The notes under the pieces: generated by a model
Told to the model about the DNA's origin: nothing
Database searches by the model: none
What the model saw: the letters and a program-made list of their open reading frames with translations, nothing else
NCBI GenBank assembly: GCA_002794035.1
Contig: PCXQ01000001.1
Coordinates: 448-64,447, forward strand
Length of the DNA: 64,000 nucleotides
Reading direction: 5' to 3'
Source of the DNA: Candidatus Yanofskybacteria bacterium CG10_big_fil_rev_8_21_14_0_10_36_16
Lineage (GTDB): Bacteria; Patescibacteria; Paceibacteria; 2-02-FULL-40-12; IGHO2-01-FULL-4-A
Part shown: positions 34,356 to 43,841 of the stretch, piece after piece
How the letters are laid out: each line of letters starts with the position of its first letter
Position numbering within the stretch: position 1 is the stretch's first letter
Program-made: the position numbers and the translations under genes

Positions 34356-34553
34356 ATGGAGACCTGTAACAGGTGTGACAAAGAATACCCCAAAGATTCA
34401 GAAAAGTGGCATCAAAGCACCGGTGGCATACAAACCGGTGGTGGCGATACGGATGAAAAAGGAGACTACACAGTGAAACCGGCAAAAATGTGCCACGAAT
34501 GTTTTGAGAAACTACCAGAAGACCAAAAACATAGCTGGCCAGAAATAAACTAA
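34356..34553 (+). CDS. Small CxxC protein (65 aa)
   Basis: METCNRCDKEYPKDSEKWH at the start and MCHECFEKLPEDQKHSW near the end give two CxxC pairs, probably a zinc knuckle, separated by a Gly/Thr-rich loop. No clear ribosome site. Upstream, CAAGAATTAAA (about 34297-34307) and TTTAATTCTTG (about 34340-34350) form an inverted repeat that may fold the leader. A good terminator follows. Confidence 0.6.
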   Translation: METCNRCDKEYPKDSEKWHQSTGGIQTGGGDTDEKGDYTVKPAKMCHECFEKLPEDQKHSWPEIN

Positions 34554-34565
34554 CATGATTTAGGC

Positions 34566-34599
34566 AATATAAAATACTCCGGCAAGAGTATTTTATATT
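34566..34599. terminator. Terminator at the left flank of the element
   Basis: AATATAAAATACTC and GAGTATTTTATATT, perfect 14-base arms with a 6-base loop. Confidence 0.85.
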
Positions 34600-34617
34600 T
34601 TTATTATTTGAACTAGC

Positions 34618-34923
34618 TTACGCTATTCTGATTTCAAACTTCCTTCTGGTTGGAGCTAATGCCGCCCATCTCATGAAGGCAGTTTTTTGGAGCAAGGCAT
34701 GGCTAGAATTTAATGAATCAGATGTTTCTATCTCTACTACATATTCATAACCATTATGGGTTGCATAAACATCCGGTAGATGGCCATTAATTAGCGGCGG
34801 TTTGACATTGCCCGGTAAATCTGACCAGACATTACTCCATCCGGCCGCAGTTATTTGTCTTGCCCAAGAAGCTACACCAGCATCGTGTTTTTGCTGATTA
34901 GCTTTCAATCTTATATATGGCAA
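34618..34923 (-). CDS. Small PD-(D/E)XK-like hypothetical protein
   Basis: 101 aa from a TTG (no ATG available). The core PPLINGHLPDVYATHNGYEYVVEIETSDS has the spacing of a restriction-fold active site (PD...E-x-E), with the final Lys replaced. It could be a nuclease fold in a mobile-element context; activity is doubtful. No ribosome site is visible. Confidence 0.5.
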   Translation of the reverse strand: MPYIRLKANQQKHDAGVASWARQITAAGWSNVWSDLPGNVKPPLINGHLPDVYATHNGYEYVVEIETSDSLNSSHALLQKTAFMRWAALAPTRRKFEIRIA

Positions 34924-35479
34924 TTTAAATTAAAAAGGGGTCTCTTGACTATAAATTTAATGGATGATAAGTTTCTGGGAACTGTTTATAACTTATTTTC
35001 ATAATAACTTATAAGTAGTTATAATTATTATTACTTACGTAAAAAGCTAAAAACTTTTGTAAAACATGCCTTTTGCCGAAGGCGTGTTTTATTTTCACAT
35101 GGCTTCCAGACATTCTACTTATCGTCTTGAGCCCCCTCCCTTTCTTGGCCCTAATTTTAACAATTACTGCTTTGCAATTCTGCTTGCGATTTGGCCATTT
35201 TCACAAACTGAAAAACAAAAAATCCTTTGGCCGAGACTTAAACGAGAACTGCAATAAGTTTCCTTATTGGTGTTCCCATCCAGATGGACATCTAGCTGGA
35301 ACAACTAGTGCTCCCGCTAAAGTCCCTGCCAAAGGATTTCAAGGCTTTATTGTCTCGGCCGCTCTTTTAATGTCCGGCTGTCCAAACCGAACGAGCATTT
35401 TACTAATTATTAAGTCTTAAACTAATTTCATTATAGGTTACCGTAAGATAGATTCAAGTAGCCCTTTTGTGGATAACGC
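34924..35479. other. Non-coding stretch inside the element
   Basis: 556 bases. It starts AT-rich with direct repeats of ATAACTTAT (about 34988-35025), has a terminator hairpin at 35061-35090, then about 350 bases of mixed composition. An open frame at 35073-35420 begins inside the hairpin and lacks a ribosome site, so I do not call it. A remnant of a lost gene or an element end is possible. Confidence 0.5.
35061..35090 (+). terminator. Hairpin terminator
   Basis: AAAACATGCCTT-ttgccg-AAGGCGTGTTTT (one G-T pair), flanked by A and T runs. Confidence 0.75.
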
Positions 35480-36526
35480 TTATTTCTTTAACATTTTTTC
35501 AGCAAGCGCTTTTAGGGCTTCTTCGCCTTCTACGCCGCGGAGGCGGCCGGCAAGAAAGCCGAGTTTGTAATTTATATCATCGGCTATTAAACGCCAATTT
35601 GTGTCAGCTAAGGTTTTTTTGAGTAACCTGCGAAGATCATATACACTACTCCGATCTTGCCGACCGGGTTTATTATCCTGCAATGAAAAACCCACGGTTA
35701 AATCCCGCCCTGCTTCCGGCTTATCAAAATCAAGTTTAGAATACCCAGCTTTTTTAATAGCGGGGTTGAGGTGATTCTGTAGTTCTACAATGGTAAGTTT
35801 TTTAATTTTAGCAACAGCATCATAAATCTCCTTGTTCTCCTCGTGGTCTTTCATCCATTCCGCTATTTCTTTAAGGTTGGCAGTCCATGAAATGTAATCC
35901 GTACCCTCTTTGTCAGATATACAATATTTTCTTCTATTTGCCTCAAAGTTTGGATCAACCTCTTCTCTCTTGTCTAAATCCCAGGTATCAGTTTCTTTCT
36001 GGCCACACCCCGGACAATTATAAGCTGTCGTTATGATATTACCCTTCCGGTTATGGACGGATGTTCTATTCGCATGGCACTTAGGACAAGGGTTTTTATA
36101 TTCCCACTCTTGACCGTTTTCCCAGTAAGCACGTCGGCTATTACAGTTACTGCAGTCAAAGAAAAAGAGAACCCTGTCGTTTTTATCATTAATATCGGTA
36201 TGTAAGTCTTTAGATTCTACTTGCATTAAATGGCTACAACTAAGGCAGCGGATTCCTTTCGGCTCAATGGCGTTATTAATCCTATCGTCTTTGTCCTGAT
36301 CGCGTTCCATCCATTTATGTATGGTTTCTGATTTATTTCTATATCGCTCTCCTTTTTTGAAATATAGGCCAATTTCTGTAAAAGCACCGGTTATTGAGCC
36401 GGCTTTTTTATACTTATCTCTTGAAGAGATATGATTCACAGAGTTAACCCATTCTTCGCATTCTTTAATGGTTAGGCGGTCATAAAGTTCGTGATAATAA
36501 CTTTCGTCTTTTAGATACTTATACAT
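35480..36526 (-). CDS. Zinc-ribbon protein, last gene of the defence operon
   Basis: 348 aa. The middle (about 95-180) has three Cys pairs of zinc-ribbon type: IRCLSCSHLM with FFDCSNCNSRR, and NPCPKCHANRT with YNCPGCGQKE. N- and C-terminal parts are helical and charged; the end (LAGRLRGVEGEEALKALAEKM) may be a helical bundle. No enzyme motif recognised. It starts 3 bases after the NERD gene ends, so translation is probably coupled; it might bind DNA or RNA for the system. Confidence 0.7.
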   Translation of the reverse strand: MYKYLKDESYYHELYDRLTIKECEEWVNSVNHISSRDKYKKAGSITGAFTEIGLYFKKGERYRNKSETIHKWMERDQDKDDRINNAIEPKGIRCLSCSHLMQVESKDLHTDINDKNDRVLFFFDCSNCNSRRAYWENGQEWEYKNPCPKCHANRTSVHNRKGNIITTAYNCPGCGQKETDTWDLDKREEVDPNFEANRRKYCISDKEGTDYISWTANLKEIAEWMKDHEENKEIYDAVAKIKKLTIVELQNHLNPAIKKAGYSKLDFDKPEAGRDLTVGFSLQDNKPGRQDRSSVYDLRRLLKKTLADTNWRLIADDINYKLGFLAGRLRGVEGEEALKALAEKMLKK

Positions 36527-36529
36527 TTA

Positions 36530-37174
36530 TTAAGAATCGTTTAATCTTTTGAGGCCCTTGGCGCTTTCAATATGTGACCTCCGGCTCTTTTTGTCCTTTA
36601 TATCGGCGTTTTTGATAATGCTACAAATCTCGTCCCTTTCACTGTCAGACAATACCAAATCAGTATATTGTCTGATTTTTTCTACAGTATCCCTGCCATT
36701 ACCGACTGTATCCGTACCAGTAATTTTAAGCTTATCCGCAGACGGGAAAATTATAAATGAATAAATGGGAGTATTTTGAAATCGCGGCTTTATTAGTGCC
36801 TCTATTGCTTTGGTGTGGGCGTAATTTTGCCTTAATGGATTATAGAATCTGCTCTTTCGTCTATAAATAACTTGGGTCCAGTATTGATCGCTGGCTTTAC
36901 CGAAAATCCATCCAGAATAATCTTTCGTTTCAATGCAAAAAATTCCAAATCTTGAAACTATGATGTGATCAATTTGAGTTGTGCTTGTATTGCCGGTTGA
37001 AGGCAACAAAACGTCGCTTAGATTTATATACTGTTTAGGATCCAGCCCTGTCAGTTTTTTGTTTACAAATCTTTCGCCTAGCCAACCTTTCCATTGCGGA
37101 AACTTATATTTAACCCACTGAACAATGAGATAAAGAAATCCAAACCAAATTAGTAAATATATAATGTTTTTCAA
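36530..37174 (-). CDS. NERD-domain nuclease-related protein
   Basis: 214 aa. An N-terminal membrane span (MKNIIYLLIWFGFLYLIVQWV) is followed by the NERD domain: KGWLGERFVNKKL, QIDHIIVSRFGIFCIETKDYSGWIFG, and QNYAHTKAIEALI. The D...E-x-K triad of the restriction-like fold is intact. NERD proteins occur in defence and plasmid loci; a membrane-anchored nuclease is inferred. It lies 23 bases after the Pif1-like gene. Confidence 0.85.
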   Translation of the reverse strand: MKNIIYLLIWFGFLYLIVQWVKYKFPQWKGWLGERFVNKKLTGLDPKQYINLSDVLLPSTGNTSTTQIDHIIVSRFGIFCIETKDYSGWIFGKASDQYWTQVIYRRKSRFYNPLRQNYAHTKAIEALIKPRFQNTPIYSFIIFPSADKLKITGTDTVGNGRDTVEKIRQYTDLVLSDSERDEICSIIKNADIKDKKSRRSHIESAKGLKRLNDS

Positions 37175-37197
37175 TTTATAGTTATTGATGTATTTAG

Positions 37198-38532
37198 TTA
37201 GAAGGCATGTCGCTCATTTTTTGTGATTTTTTGTAAAAACATTTTTTGTTGTTTTTTCTTTTGTAACCAACCCAACTTACACAAATCAGTTACTACTGAC
37301 TGGGATATTTTATATAGTTGTTTATCTAAATCAATCACCGTATTATCAACTTGTAATGCCAAATCATTCAAGCCCATTAATTTGATACCATTTAGTGTTC
37401 TAACGCGGGATAGAGCCACATAACCCATCCCGTAAGTAAATGACTTGCTAAGGTCAATTTCTGCAGCGTCTAAGCTCATCCCTTGGCTCTTGTGGACCGT
37501 AATAGCCCAAGCAAGCCGCAGGGGTACTTGGCTTATCTCCGCTTTTATAAGGTCATTTTCTTCAACGGTCCAACTTGTTGGCCGAGCTGCCACTTCTTTG
37601 CCTTTAATTGTTTTGATAATAGGATAACTATCACCATCAAAATCAATTACTTTGCCCAATGTTCCATTAACATATCCTTTATCAAAATTGTTCTTTACAA
37701 ACATTACTACGGCATCCTTTTTTAAGGTAAGCTCTTCCGGAGCCAAGCAGCCTTTTTTCAATGATTCTACAAGATATTTTTCACCCCTGCATTGCATTTT
37801 ATAAGTTTTTGGTTCGCTTTCAATTTTATTAAGTTCAAAGTTATTAATTGCATCCACATCAACATTATGAGTATAAAGTTTGGTAGGAGTTATATTAGTA
37901 ACGGCCGGTTTGTTAAACCGGCTTGTTAAAAGACCAAGTGATGTGTCAGATGTTTTGCCAGCTCTTATATCATTTAACACATTAAGAAAATTAAGATCTT
38001 GTTGCCGGTATTGTTCTGTCAGATAGCAAATCTTTATATTCATGTTCTCCCAAGCTTTAGATGTGTGTATAAAACTATCATCTTCACCATTTTTTGATAC
38101 TGGCGGTAATTGAAAAAAGTCTCCGGATAAAATTACCTGCAAACCGCCAAATGGCAAATCATTTTTCTTAAACGCTTTGCAAACCTTATCTACCATGTCT
38201 AATCGGAATGAGTGAAGCATTGAAACCTCGTCTATTATTAAAACTTTTGTTTTTAGGAATCTTGCTCGGAAGTTAATATTTTTAAGTAACTTTGATAAAT
38301 GATCATCGGTAATCTCGTTTTGTATTCCTAATCCCGCCCAAGAGTGTATTGTCCGGCCATTCATATGAGTTGCGGCAATGCCGGTTGAGGCGGTTATACC
38401 AACGCCAATATTTTTCCCTTTCAGAAAGTTGATATACTTGTTTAATAAAAAAGTTTTCCCGCTTCCAGCGGGACCAGTTAGATACACATTATGTCCAAGT
38501 TTTAATATATCTAAAGCTTCCTGTTGGGTCAT
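37198..38532 (-). CDS. Pif1/RecD-like superfamily 1B helicase
   Basis: 444 aa. Walker A is GPAGSGKTFLLNKY; then GITASTGIAATHMNGRTIHSWAG, the DE box in VLIIDEVSML, ILSGDFFQLPPV, and the C-terminal AITVHKSQGMSLDAAEIDLS with YVALSRVR. This is the compact Pif1 form often found in mobile elements. It probably unwinds DNA in the 5'-3' direction, here beside nucleases in one operon. Confidence 0.9.
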   Translation of the reverse strand: MTQQEALDILKLGHNVYLTGPAGSGKTFLLNKYINFLKGKNIGVGITASTGIAATHMNGRTIHSWAGLGIQNEITDDHLSKLLKNINFRARFLKTKVLIIDEVSMLHSFRLDMVDKVCKAFKKNDLPFGGLQVILSGDFFQLPPVSKNGEDDSFIHTSKAWENMNIKICYLTEQYRQQDLNFLNVLNDIRAGKTSDTSLGLLTSRFNKPAVTNITPTKLYTHNVDVDAINNFELNKIESEPKTYKMQCRGEKYLVESLKKGCLAPEELTLKKDAVVMFVKNNFDKGYVNGTLGKVIDFDGDSYPIIKTIKGKEVAARPTSWTVEENDLIKAEISQVPLRLAWAITVHKSQGMSLDAAEIDLSKSFTYGMGYVALSRVRTLNGIKLMGLNDLALQVDNTVIDLDKQLYKISQSVVTDLCKLGWLQKKKQQKMFLQKITKNERHAF

Positions 38533-38551
38533 AAATTAAAAACTTAAAAAC

Positions 38552-40339
38552 TTAAAAACTTTGATAATACTCCCTTATCATATTAGCCATTAATTTTTGT
38601 CTTTCTTCCAGAAATTTTTGATAATCAGTAACTTCCATATCTAACACACTTACTGGTATGGCATTTTCTTTCAAGTTGTTTTCAAGCTCATTCTTGTCTT
38701 TAATGCCACTGTATTTGAAAACCCCATTTTCAAGATGTTCCAATATTTCAGTAAAGTATTGTTTGGGTGATTTTGCTCCGATTTTGATATTAATTTCACT
38801 TTGTGTGTAGGCAAAATTGGCTATTTGGTTGTAATCTCTCTGTTTTAGCTTGTTGCTTTCAAGATATTTTTTGGGAAATATATGGTGTATATCTCCACGA
38901 TGTATAATCATATCTCGTACTTTTATATCAGTGGAAAGAAAACCTCTTTTTCCTAATTTTACTTGTGCTGCCCAAAAAAGTTTTAAGTACGGACTGGATA
39001 TACTAGATTTAACTAAATCGCGCACCAGACCTTCTGACCAGAATGTATCTGATAATTCAGCCCTCTCTATTCCTTCAAGATATTTTTCAGCACGCTGCTC
39101 AACGATGTTTCTTATATCTGTATCAAATTGGCTTTCGGGAGACCCAGAGTATCTTCCTATTAGCAGCGACATTATGAGCCACTTGCTAACTATACGCTCT
39201 ATTTCAGAATCATTGTATTCTTGTGATCTCAATTTGAGATATAAAATATAAGCAAAGTTTAAAGCATTTTTTGAACGAATTAACCCGCTTACTTCAAACC
39301 CCGCTGCCTTAACTATCATAGAAAAGCGTTCATAATGAGTTTTGTTTACAAAATCTAATACGCCGTTTTTTAATTTATTATAAGAATCCTCAACGATGGC
39401 TTCTTCGTAAGCCCTTGTTTCAAAGTTTCTACCAGATAGTAAACTTACCAAATCCCTCAACCTTCCGCGATTAAACTCTTTAGTAAAGCCAACCCTAATA
39501 ATATCGGTATAATCTGGTTGATAAATGTCATCCTGCAAGTTTTTGGCCCAAAGTATTTTTTGATAATATTCTGTATTAGTAAAGTCATCACTGGCGGATT
39601 TAATATTTTCAATAAACTCCGGATGTCGCAGAGTATGCGCAAAGTAATCTATTGCTTTTCTTAGATTTATCCCAAAATCTCCAAATGCTGCGATTCGTGA
39701 CATTGCAAAGTCGGCCTGACTTAACACAACCCCCTCGGAGTTAATCCTGATAAATATTTCAGTAACCGTTTCTATATCAAGATTTTCTTTTAACTCTATA
39801 AATCCGAGCTGCTTATCTTTGATAGAATAAAGCTTGTCAATGTTGTTTTGAATGGTTTGTAAGTCTGCTTTTGGATTTCTTTTTTTGTATTCGTCTACAA
39901 GCGCAAAAATACCTCCCTCATTTTTCAAAAACTCCGAAATATCACCAATCCAATTAACATCTTTTTCAATCGCGGGTGTTAATGTTTCAAACTTTTCCTC
40001 AATGGGATTGAAGGCAATCCTGATTCTCATTTTTCTATATTCCTTGTCTAAAACTTCTTCTCCGAGAATGGCTGCTCTTAGTGCCGTAATTCGCTGCTGT
40101 CCGTCTATAACAATTTTTTTACCGGATGATAAACTGCCATCTTTTAGACGAATAGATGGGTTACGCCATACAATTATGTAGCCAACAGGAAAGCCTTTAT
40201 AGATAGAATCCATCAAATCCCTCACTTTAATTGAACTCCACACAAAGGGTCGTTGAATCTCTGGTATAGCAATTTCATTGGACTGAACCCAGCTTAAAAT
40301 GTCTTTAATAAAATATTGATTTATAATGTATTGTTGCAT
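38552..40339 (-). CDS. DUF262/DUF1524 (GmrSD-like) nuclease
   Basis: 595 aa from the ATG at 40339; the frame is open another 42 codons but overlaps res, while this ATG is 5 bases after the res stop. The N-terminal DUF262 has IPEIQRPFVW and the DGQQRITAL motif (nucleotide/ParB-like); the C-terminal DUF1524 HNH-type motif is HHIFPKKYL with NFAYTQSEINIKIGAKSP. In GmrSD, the type IV enzyme against modified DNA, these two domains cooperate. Its place in the Type III operon suggests a second attack on phage DNA that escapes by modification. Confidence 0.88.
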   Translation of the reverse strand: MQQYIINQYFIKDILSWVQSNEIAIPEIQRPFVWSSIKVRDLMDSIYKGFPVGYIIVWRNPSIRLKDGSLSSGKKIVIDGQQRITALRAAILGEEVLDKEYRKMRIRIAFNPIEEKFETLTPAIEKDVNWIGDISEFLKNEGGIFALVDEYKKRNPKADLQTIQNNIDKLYSIKDKQLGFIELKENLDIETVTEIFIRINSEGVVLSQADFAMSRIAAFGDFGINLRKAIDYFAHTLRHPEFIENIKSASDDFTNTEYYQKILWAKNLQDDIYQPDYTDIIRVGFTKEFNRGRLRDLVSLLSGRNFETRAYEEAIVEDSYNKLKNGVLDFVNKTHYERFSMIVKAAGFEVSGLIRSKNALNFAYILYLKLRSQEYNDSEIERIVSKWLIMSLLIGRYSGSPESQFDTDIRNIVEQRAEKYLEGIERAELSDTFWSEGLVRDLVKSSISSPYLKLFWAAQVKLGKRGFLSTDIKVRDMIIHRGDIHHIFPKKYLESNKLKQRDYNQIANFAYTQSEINIKIGAKSPKQYFTEILEHLENGVFKYSGIKDKNELENNLKENAIPVSVLDMEVTDYQKFLEERQKLMANMIREYYQSF

Positions 40340-40343
40340 AAAT

Positions 40344-43025
40344 CTATTTTTCCCAAAGTCGGGCCGCTTCATCAAAGCTTTTCGGCTTCTGTGATAGCTT
40401 ATCCCAATCTTCTTGTTTAATATAAAGCATTTTGTATTTAACGTCGTTCTGAATACTATTAACATCTTTTATCCATTGTTCCAAGCGTTTTATTTTCTCA
40501 ACATCGTCTAAGTCTTCGCGGCCTTTGGTTTCTATGATGTACACTTCTTTTTCTGAAACCTTTACGAAAAAGTCCGGGTAGTAATTTGAAATATCACCAC
40601 TGGCATTTCGGTAATCAATCCTAAAATTAACTGCGAAGTAGTTTTTAGCATAAGAAATTATATCTTCCACTCCATCAAGAAAACCGGCAAACTCAAGTTC
40701 AAAATGCCCATCTCCAACTATTTTATTAAATGCGCTTTTCTTCGGTACAAGATATGCTTGATCCTTCACGACAAATGGTCGGCTCTTACTAATCTTAATA
40801 TAATTTTGGATCTCGGCCTCGCCCTTATCTACCACGGTCAATTCGTTTATCTTCTTCTTAAATGTTTCTGTTACTGTTTTGCTGGCTTCAAGCTCTGACA
40901 AATTACGCAAAGCATTAAGATCGTCCAACTGTATTTTTTTATCAAAAAGGTTGTTTTCAATAAACTCTTTTACTTGGCCGTATAGAATATCATAACCGCT
41001 AAATAACCGAAGCTCTTTCATAATAACATTGGTAAAATACCCTATAACACTTTGGTAATCTGGTATGAAATTACTATCTAACTCTGTCTTGTGAGTTATA
41101 TCACCGCTGGTAATATCCCTGAATATAATTTCGCGCTTTTCTTCTTCTGAAAACTCCTTTAATTTAACTTTCTTGTGACCAAATGTTGAAACATCAAGGT
41201 CTGAAAGGTTTTTATATTCCCGATAAATACGCGGTGTAAGAATGGGTATTTGAATATCTAACCTCGGTATATCTTTTTTGGTGTTTTCATTATCAACCTC
41301 AACAACCAAAGGAGCTTTAGGTTCTGTGCCTTCTCCCATTTTTCTGTGCTCAAGCTCAACACCTTCACTTTTAATAGATTCCACAAAATCCATAAAAGCA
41401 TCTGTGCCCACTACACTAACTAATTCCGGCACTTCTTCGTTGCGATACATTCGTCTTAACCCTCTTCCAAGTGTTTGTTCTGGCAATATGTTGCTCTTTG
41501 AAGAATAAGGCCGCAATCCAACAATGGTTGTAACATTACGGACATCCCAACCTTCTTTAAGCATTAACACGGAAACTATGGCCTTATAAGGATTATCAAA
41601 ATTATCAATCTTGTTTGCTGCTTCCCGCAGCTTTTTTAATTCCTCCTCATTTTTCCCAGTTGCGCTTTCGGATATTTCACCGTTATTTTTTGTATGAATT
41701 ACTAATACAGAGTTTTTAAACTCCGGATAAGTATTTTCAAGATATTCAGCAACTTCATCACCGTTCTTAGTATCGTCGGTCATTAAAAACAAAACTGCTT
41801 TTTTGCCCAGTTTTATATGTTCATCATAAACCTTTTTCCACTCCAAATAACCGAGATGGACATAGTCCTTGTATTTCTCACTGAACTTTGAACTTTTATG
41901 CTCTTGTAGCTTGGCTCGGCTTGCAGAATCGGGCAGGACCGGACGCTTTACTACGTTTTGGTGAATGGCTTCAACCAATGGGTAATCGCTTATTGTTTGA
42001 ACAAATATAGCTCCGTTATTATGTCTTGGGGTAGCTGTTACATCAATTTGTAAAGATAATTCTTTGCCTTTCATCTTGAGACGATTGTGTATATCTTCTA
42101 TGGACTTAAACCACGCTAAACGGCCATCGTGGATATGGTGCGCTTCATCATTTAGTACAACCAGCTCATCTATATCTCTAACTATTACCCCAAGATCAAC
42201 TTTTGATTCATTTGTTGCGCCAACTGGTTTTTCGCCAAGAAAATATCGGGCCGTGTTTTCATCTTCAAAACTCGCAGCACTGCTATTACTCTCATAAACC
42301 CGATGAATGTTAGTTAGAAAAATGTTTCCAGTTTTTTTAACTACACCTATTTCGTCTTGAATATGCAAAGTTAATTGAAAATCATCCCGCCAATTTTGGC
42401 CTGCAAAACCATTATCCGGAAGTACCGGGTCTTCAAAAAATATCTTTAAGCCGTCAAAATCAGACCTGATACGGTCTAAAACAATAATGTTGGGGGTGAT
42501 AACCAAAAAGTTTCGGGCTAATTTTGAATCCTCTTCATAAAGTTTATGAAAGAAGCTCCAAGCAAGAAGTAAACTTAACACCTTTGTCTTGCCGCTTCCG
42601 GTTGCCATTTTTATTACGAAACGTAACCAGGATTCTTCAAACATTCCTGCTGAAACTGCTCCGGAACTATCAAATCTTATAAGGTCGTATTTATCTTTTA
42701 CTTTTGCTACTTCGTGGAGATAAATGGTTGTTTCTACTGCTTCTCTCTGTCCAAAATAGTATTGAAAAAGAAAGGTCTCTCCATCTGTATTTTCTCTTGG
42801 GTGGTCTATTTTAAACCACCATTTAAGTAACGCTTTACTTGTTTCACTTGCCCCTTCATAATCAGCATCTCGCCATTCTTTGACCTTCCTACGAAGTTGA
42901 TCCACTAAAGGCGGTAAAAGCCGAGCATAGCCCTGTTCTCTTAATGTCTCGTCTGCCGGAAACCACCGGAGGTCCGGGTTTAAAATCTCGTGAGGTGATT
43001 GTGGAAACTTAGGGTGTAGTGCCAT
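40344..43025 (-). CDS. res: Type III restriction enzyme Res subunit
   Basis: 893 aa. SF2 helicase motifs: Walker A in KMATGSGKTKVLSLL, DEAH in VLNDEAHHIHDGR, DVTATPRHNNGAIF, and the C-terminal half with ILPEQTLGRGLRRMYR. The endonuclease domain near 800-850 has YYPDFFVKVSEKEVYIIETKGRED, an intact PD...E-x-K triad. It uses ATP and cuts DNA together with Mod. One base separates it from the 131-aa gene. Confidence 0.94.
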   Translation of the reverse strand: MALHPKFPQSPHEILNPDLRWFPADETLREQGYARLLPPLVDQLRRKVKEWRDADYEGASETSKALLKWWFKIDHPRENTDGETFLFQYYFGQREAVETTIYLHEVAKVKDKYDLIRFDSSGAVSAGMFEESWLRFVIKMATGSGKTKVLSLLLAWSFFHKLYEEDSKLARNFLVITPNIIVLDRIRSDFDGLKIFFEDPVLPDNGFAGQNWRDDFQLTLHIQDEIGVVKKTGNIFLTNIHRVYESNSSAASFEDENTARYFLGEKPVGATNESKVDLGVIVRDIDELVVLNDEAHHIHDGRLAWFKSIEDIHNRLKMKGKELSLQIDVTATPRHNNGAIFVQTISDYPLVEAIHQNVVKRPVLPDSASRAKLQEHKSSKFSEKYKDYVHLGYLEWKKVYDEHIKLGKKAVLFLMTDDTKNGDEVAEYLENTYPEFKNSVLVIHTKNNGEISESATGKNEEELKKLREAANKIDNFDNPYKAIVSVLMLKEGWDVRNVTTIVGLRPYSSKSNILPEQTLGRGLRRMYRNEEVPELVSVVGTDAFMDFVESIKSEGVELEHRKMGEGTEPKAPLVVEVDNENTKKDIPRLDIQIPILTPRIYREYKNLSDLDVSTFGHKKVKLKEFSEEEKREIIFRDITSGDITHKTELDSNFIPDYQSVIGYFTNVIMKELRLFSGYDILYGQVKEFIENNLFDKKIQLDDLNALRNLSELEASKTVTETFKKKINELTVVDKGEAEIQNYIKISKSRPFVVKDQAYLVPKKSAFNKIVGDGHFELEFAGFLDGVEDIISYAKNYFAVNFRIDYRNASGDISNYYPDFFVKVSEKEVYIIETKGREDLDDVEKIKRLEQWIKDVNSIQNDVKYKMLYIKQEDWDKLSQKPKSFDEAARLWEK

Positions 43026-43026
43026 A

Positions 43027-43422
43027 TTAGGTCAATCTGTAGATATATGCGTCTTTAATAAAAATACCGTTAATGATGTTTGATTTAAATCTAATACCTG
43101 CTTTTGACTGTTTTGATGTTTTTATCATTGTTCTCAAAAGTTTCAGAAAGTCATTATCGTGATGAAGTATTGTTATATTTGAAAGTCCGATGTCTTTTAC
43201 TGTTTTTTCTTCCCCGAATTGATTGATGAAATCATTATAATTTTGCCGCGTATTTTTAATACGGTCATATTTTTTTGATGAAATTAATAATCTCCAAGCA
43301 TCTGACTCGGGAACAAGTATCCAAAGAAAAACCGTTGGATTTATTTTTTGTTTATCCATCAAATCTAATAAGGTTTTTCCACTTTCAATTTTTGGTTCTT
43401 CTACCATAATTTTTTTATCCAA
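43027..43422 (-). CDS. Unknown protein paired with HEPN gene (131 aa)
   Basis: It begins MDKKIMVEEPKIESGKTLLDLMDKQ and has a globular alpha/beta look (FLWILVPESDAWRLLISSKKY, ending NGIFIKDAYIYRLT). No family recognised and no catalytic motif seen. It overlaps the HEPN gene by 22 bases, the mark of translational coupling, so the two products probably work as a pair. It could be an antitoxin or a Mod/Res accessory. Confidence 0.6.
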   Translation of the reverse strand: MDKKIMVEEPKIESGKTLLDLMDKQKINPTVFLWILVPESDAWRLLISSKKYDRIKNTRQNYNDFINQFGEEKTVKDIGLSNITILHHDNDFLKLLRTMIKTSKQSKAGIRFKSNIINGIFIKDAYIYRLT

Positions 43423-43838
43423 ACTAAAATACCCTTACGCCTATCTTTTATTGAGTTGATTAAAGCTTCTGCGTCAGTTTTCTTGCATATTCCATATCTG
43501 CTTTCTTCGGTCCAATCTTTAACCGTGCTCCAATTTGACTCAAAGCCCTTATCTTTGCCTGCTCTCTTATCAAAGGCCCACTTGATACCACTTACACTCA
43601 ATAAGTCGTTTAAATCGTGACTATAGAGTTTCTGATAAACACTCTTTTTTGGAGGGAAGCTCTTTTCTTTGACATTTTTGCAATAGCAAGCCTTGAGGGC
43701 AAGTTCAACGGCATAACCTGCTAAATAGTAAGCACCACTATACTCCTTATTATTAAAAAGGGTTATCGCTTCTCTGATGCGCCTCAATGCTAACTTTTTA
43801 AAATCACCGTATTCTGGATTGTCCCAAAATAAAGCCAT
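43401..43838 (-). CDS. HEPN-domain protein
   Basis: 145 aa, all helical. RRIREAITLFNNKEYSGAYYLAGYAVELALKACYCKN is the HEPN core and LYSHDLNDLL matches the conserved second-half His-x-Leu element. The Rx4-6H ribonuclease motif is not clear (Lys replaces Arg before the His), so it may be a non-catalytic HEPN. It lies 3 bases after mod and overlaps the next gene; HEPN genes inside Type III R-M operons are unusual. Confidence 0.8.
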   Translation of the reverse strand: MALFWDNPEYGDFKKLALRRIREAITLFNNKEYSGAYYLAGYAVELALKACYCKNVKEKSFPPKKSVYQKLYSHDLNDLLSVSGIKWAFDKRAGKDKGFESNWSTVKDWTEESRYGICKKTDAEALINSIKDRRKGILVWIKKLW

Positions 43839-43841
43839 ACT

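Noticed and set aside
34611..34618. AACTAGCT shared with the start of ychF (52456-52463), a possible left att core
   Set aside because: Only 8 bases match, which is expected by chance over this distance, and the left side has no ychF-like start codon or upstream sequence.
35073..35420. 115-codon frame on the + strand inside the element
   Set aside because: It starts inside a terminator hairpin, has no ribosome site, and its composition is not clearly coding; left as unassigned.
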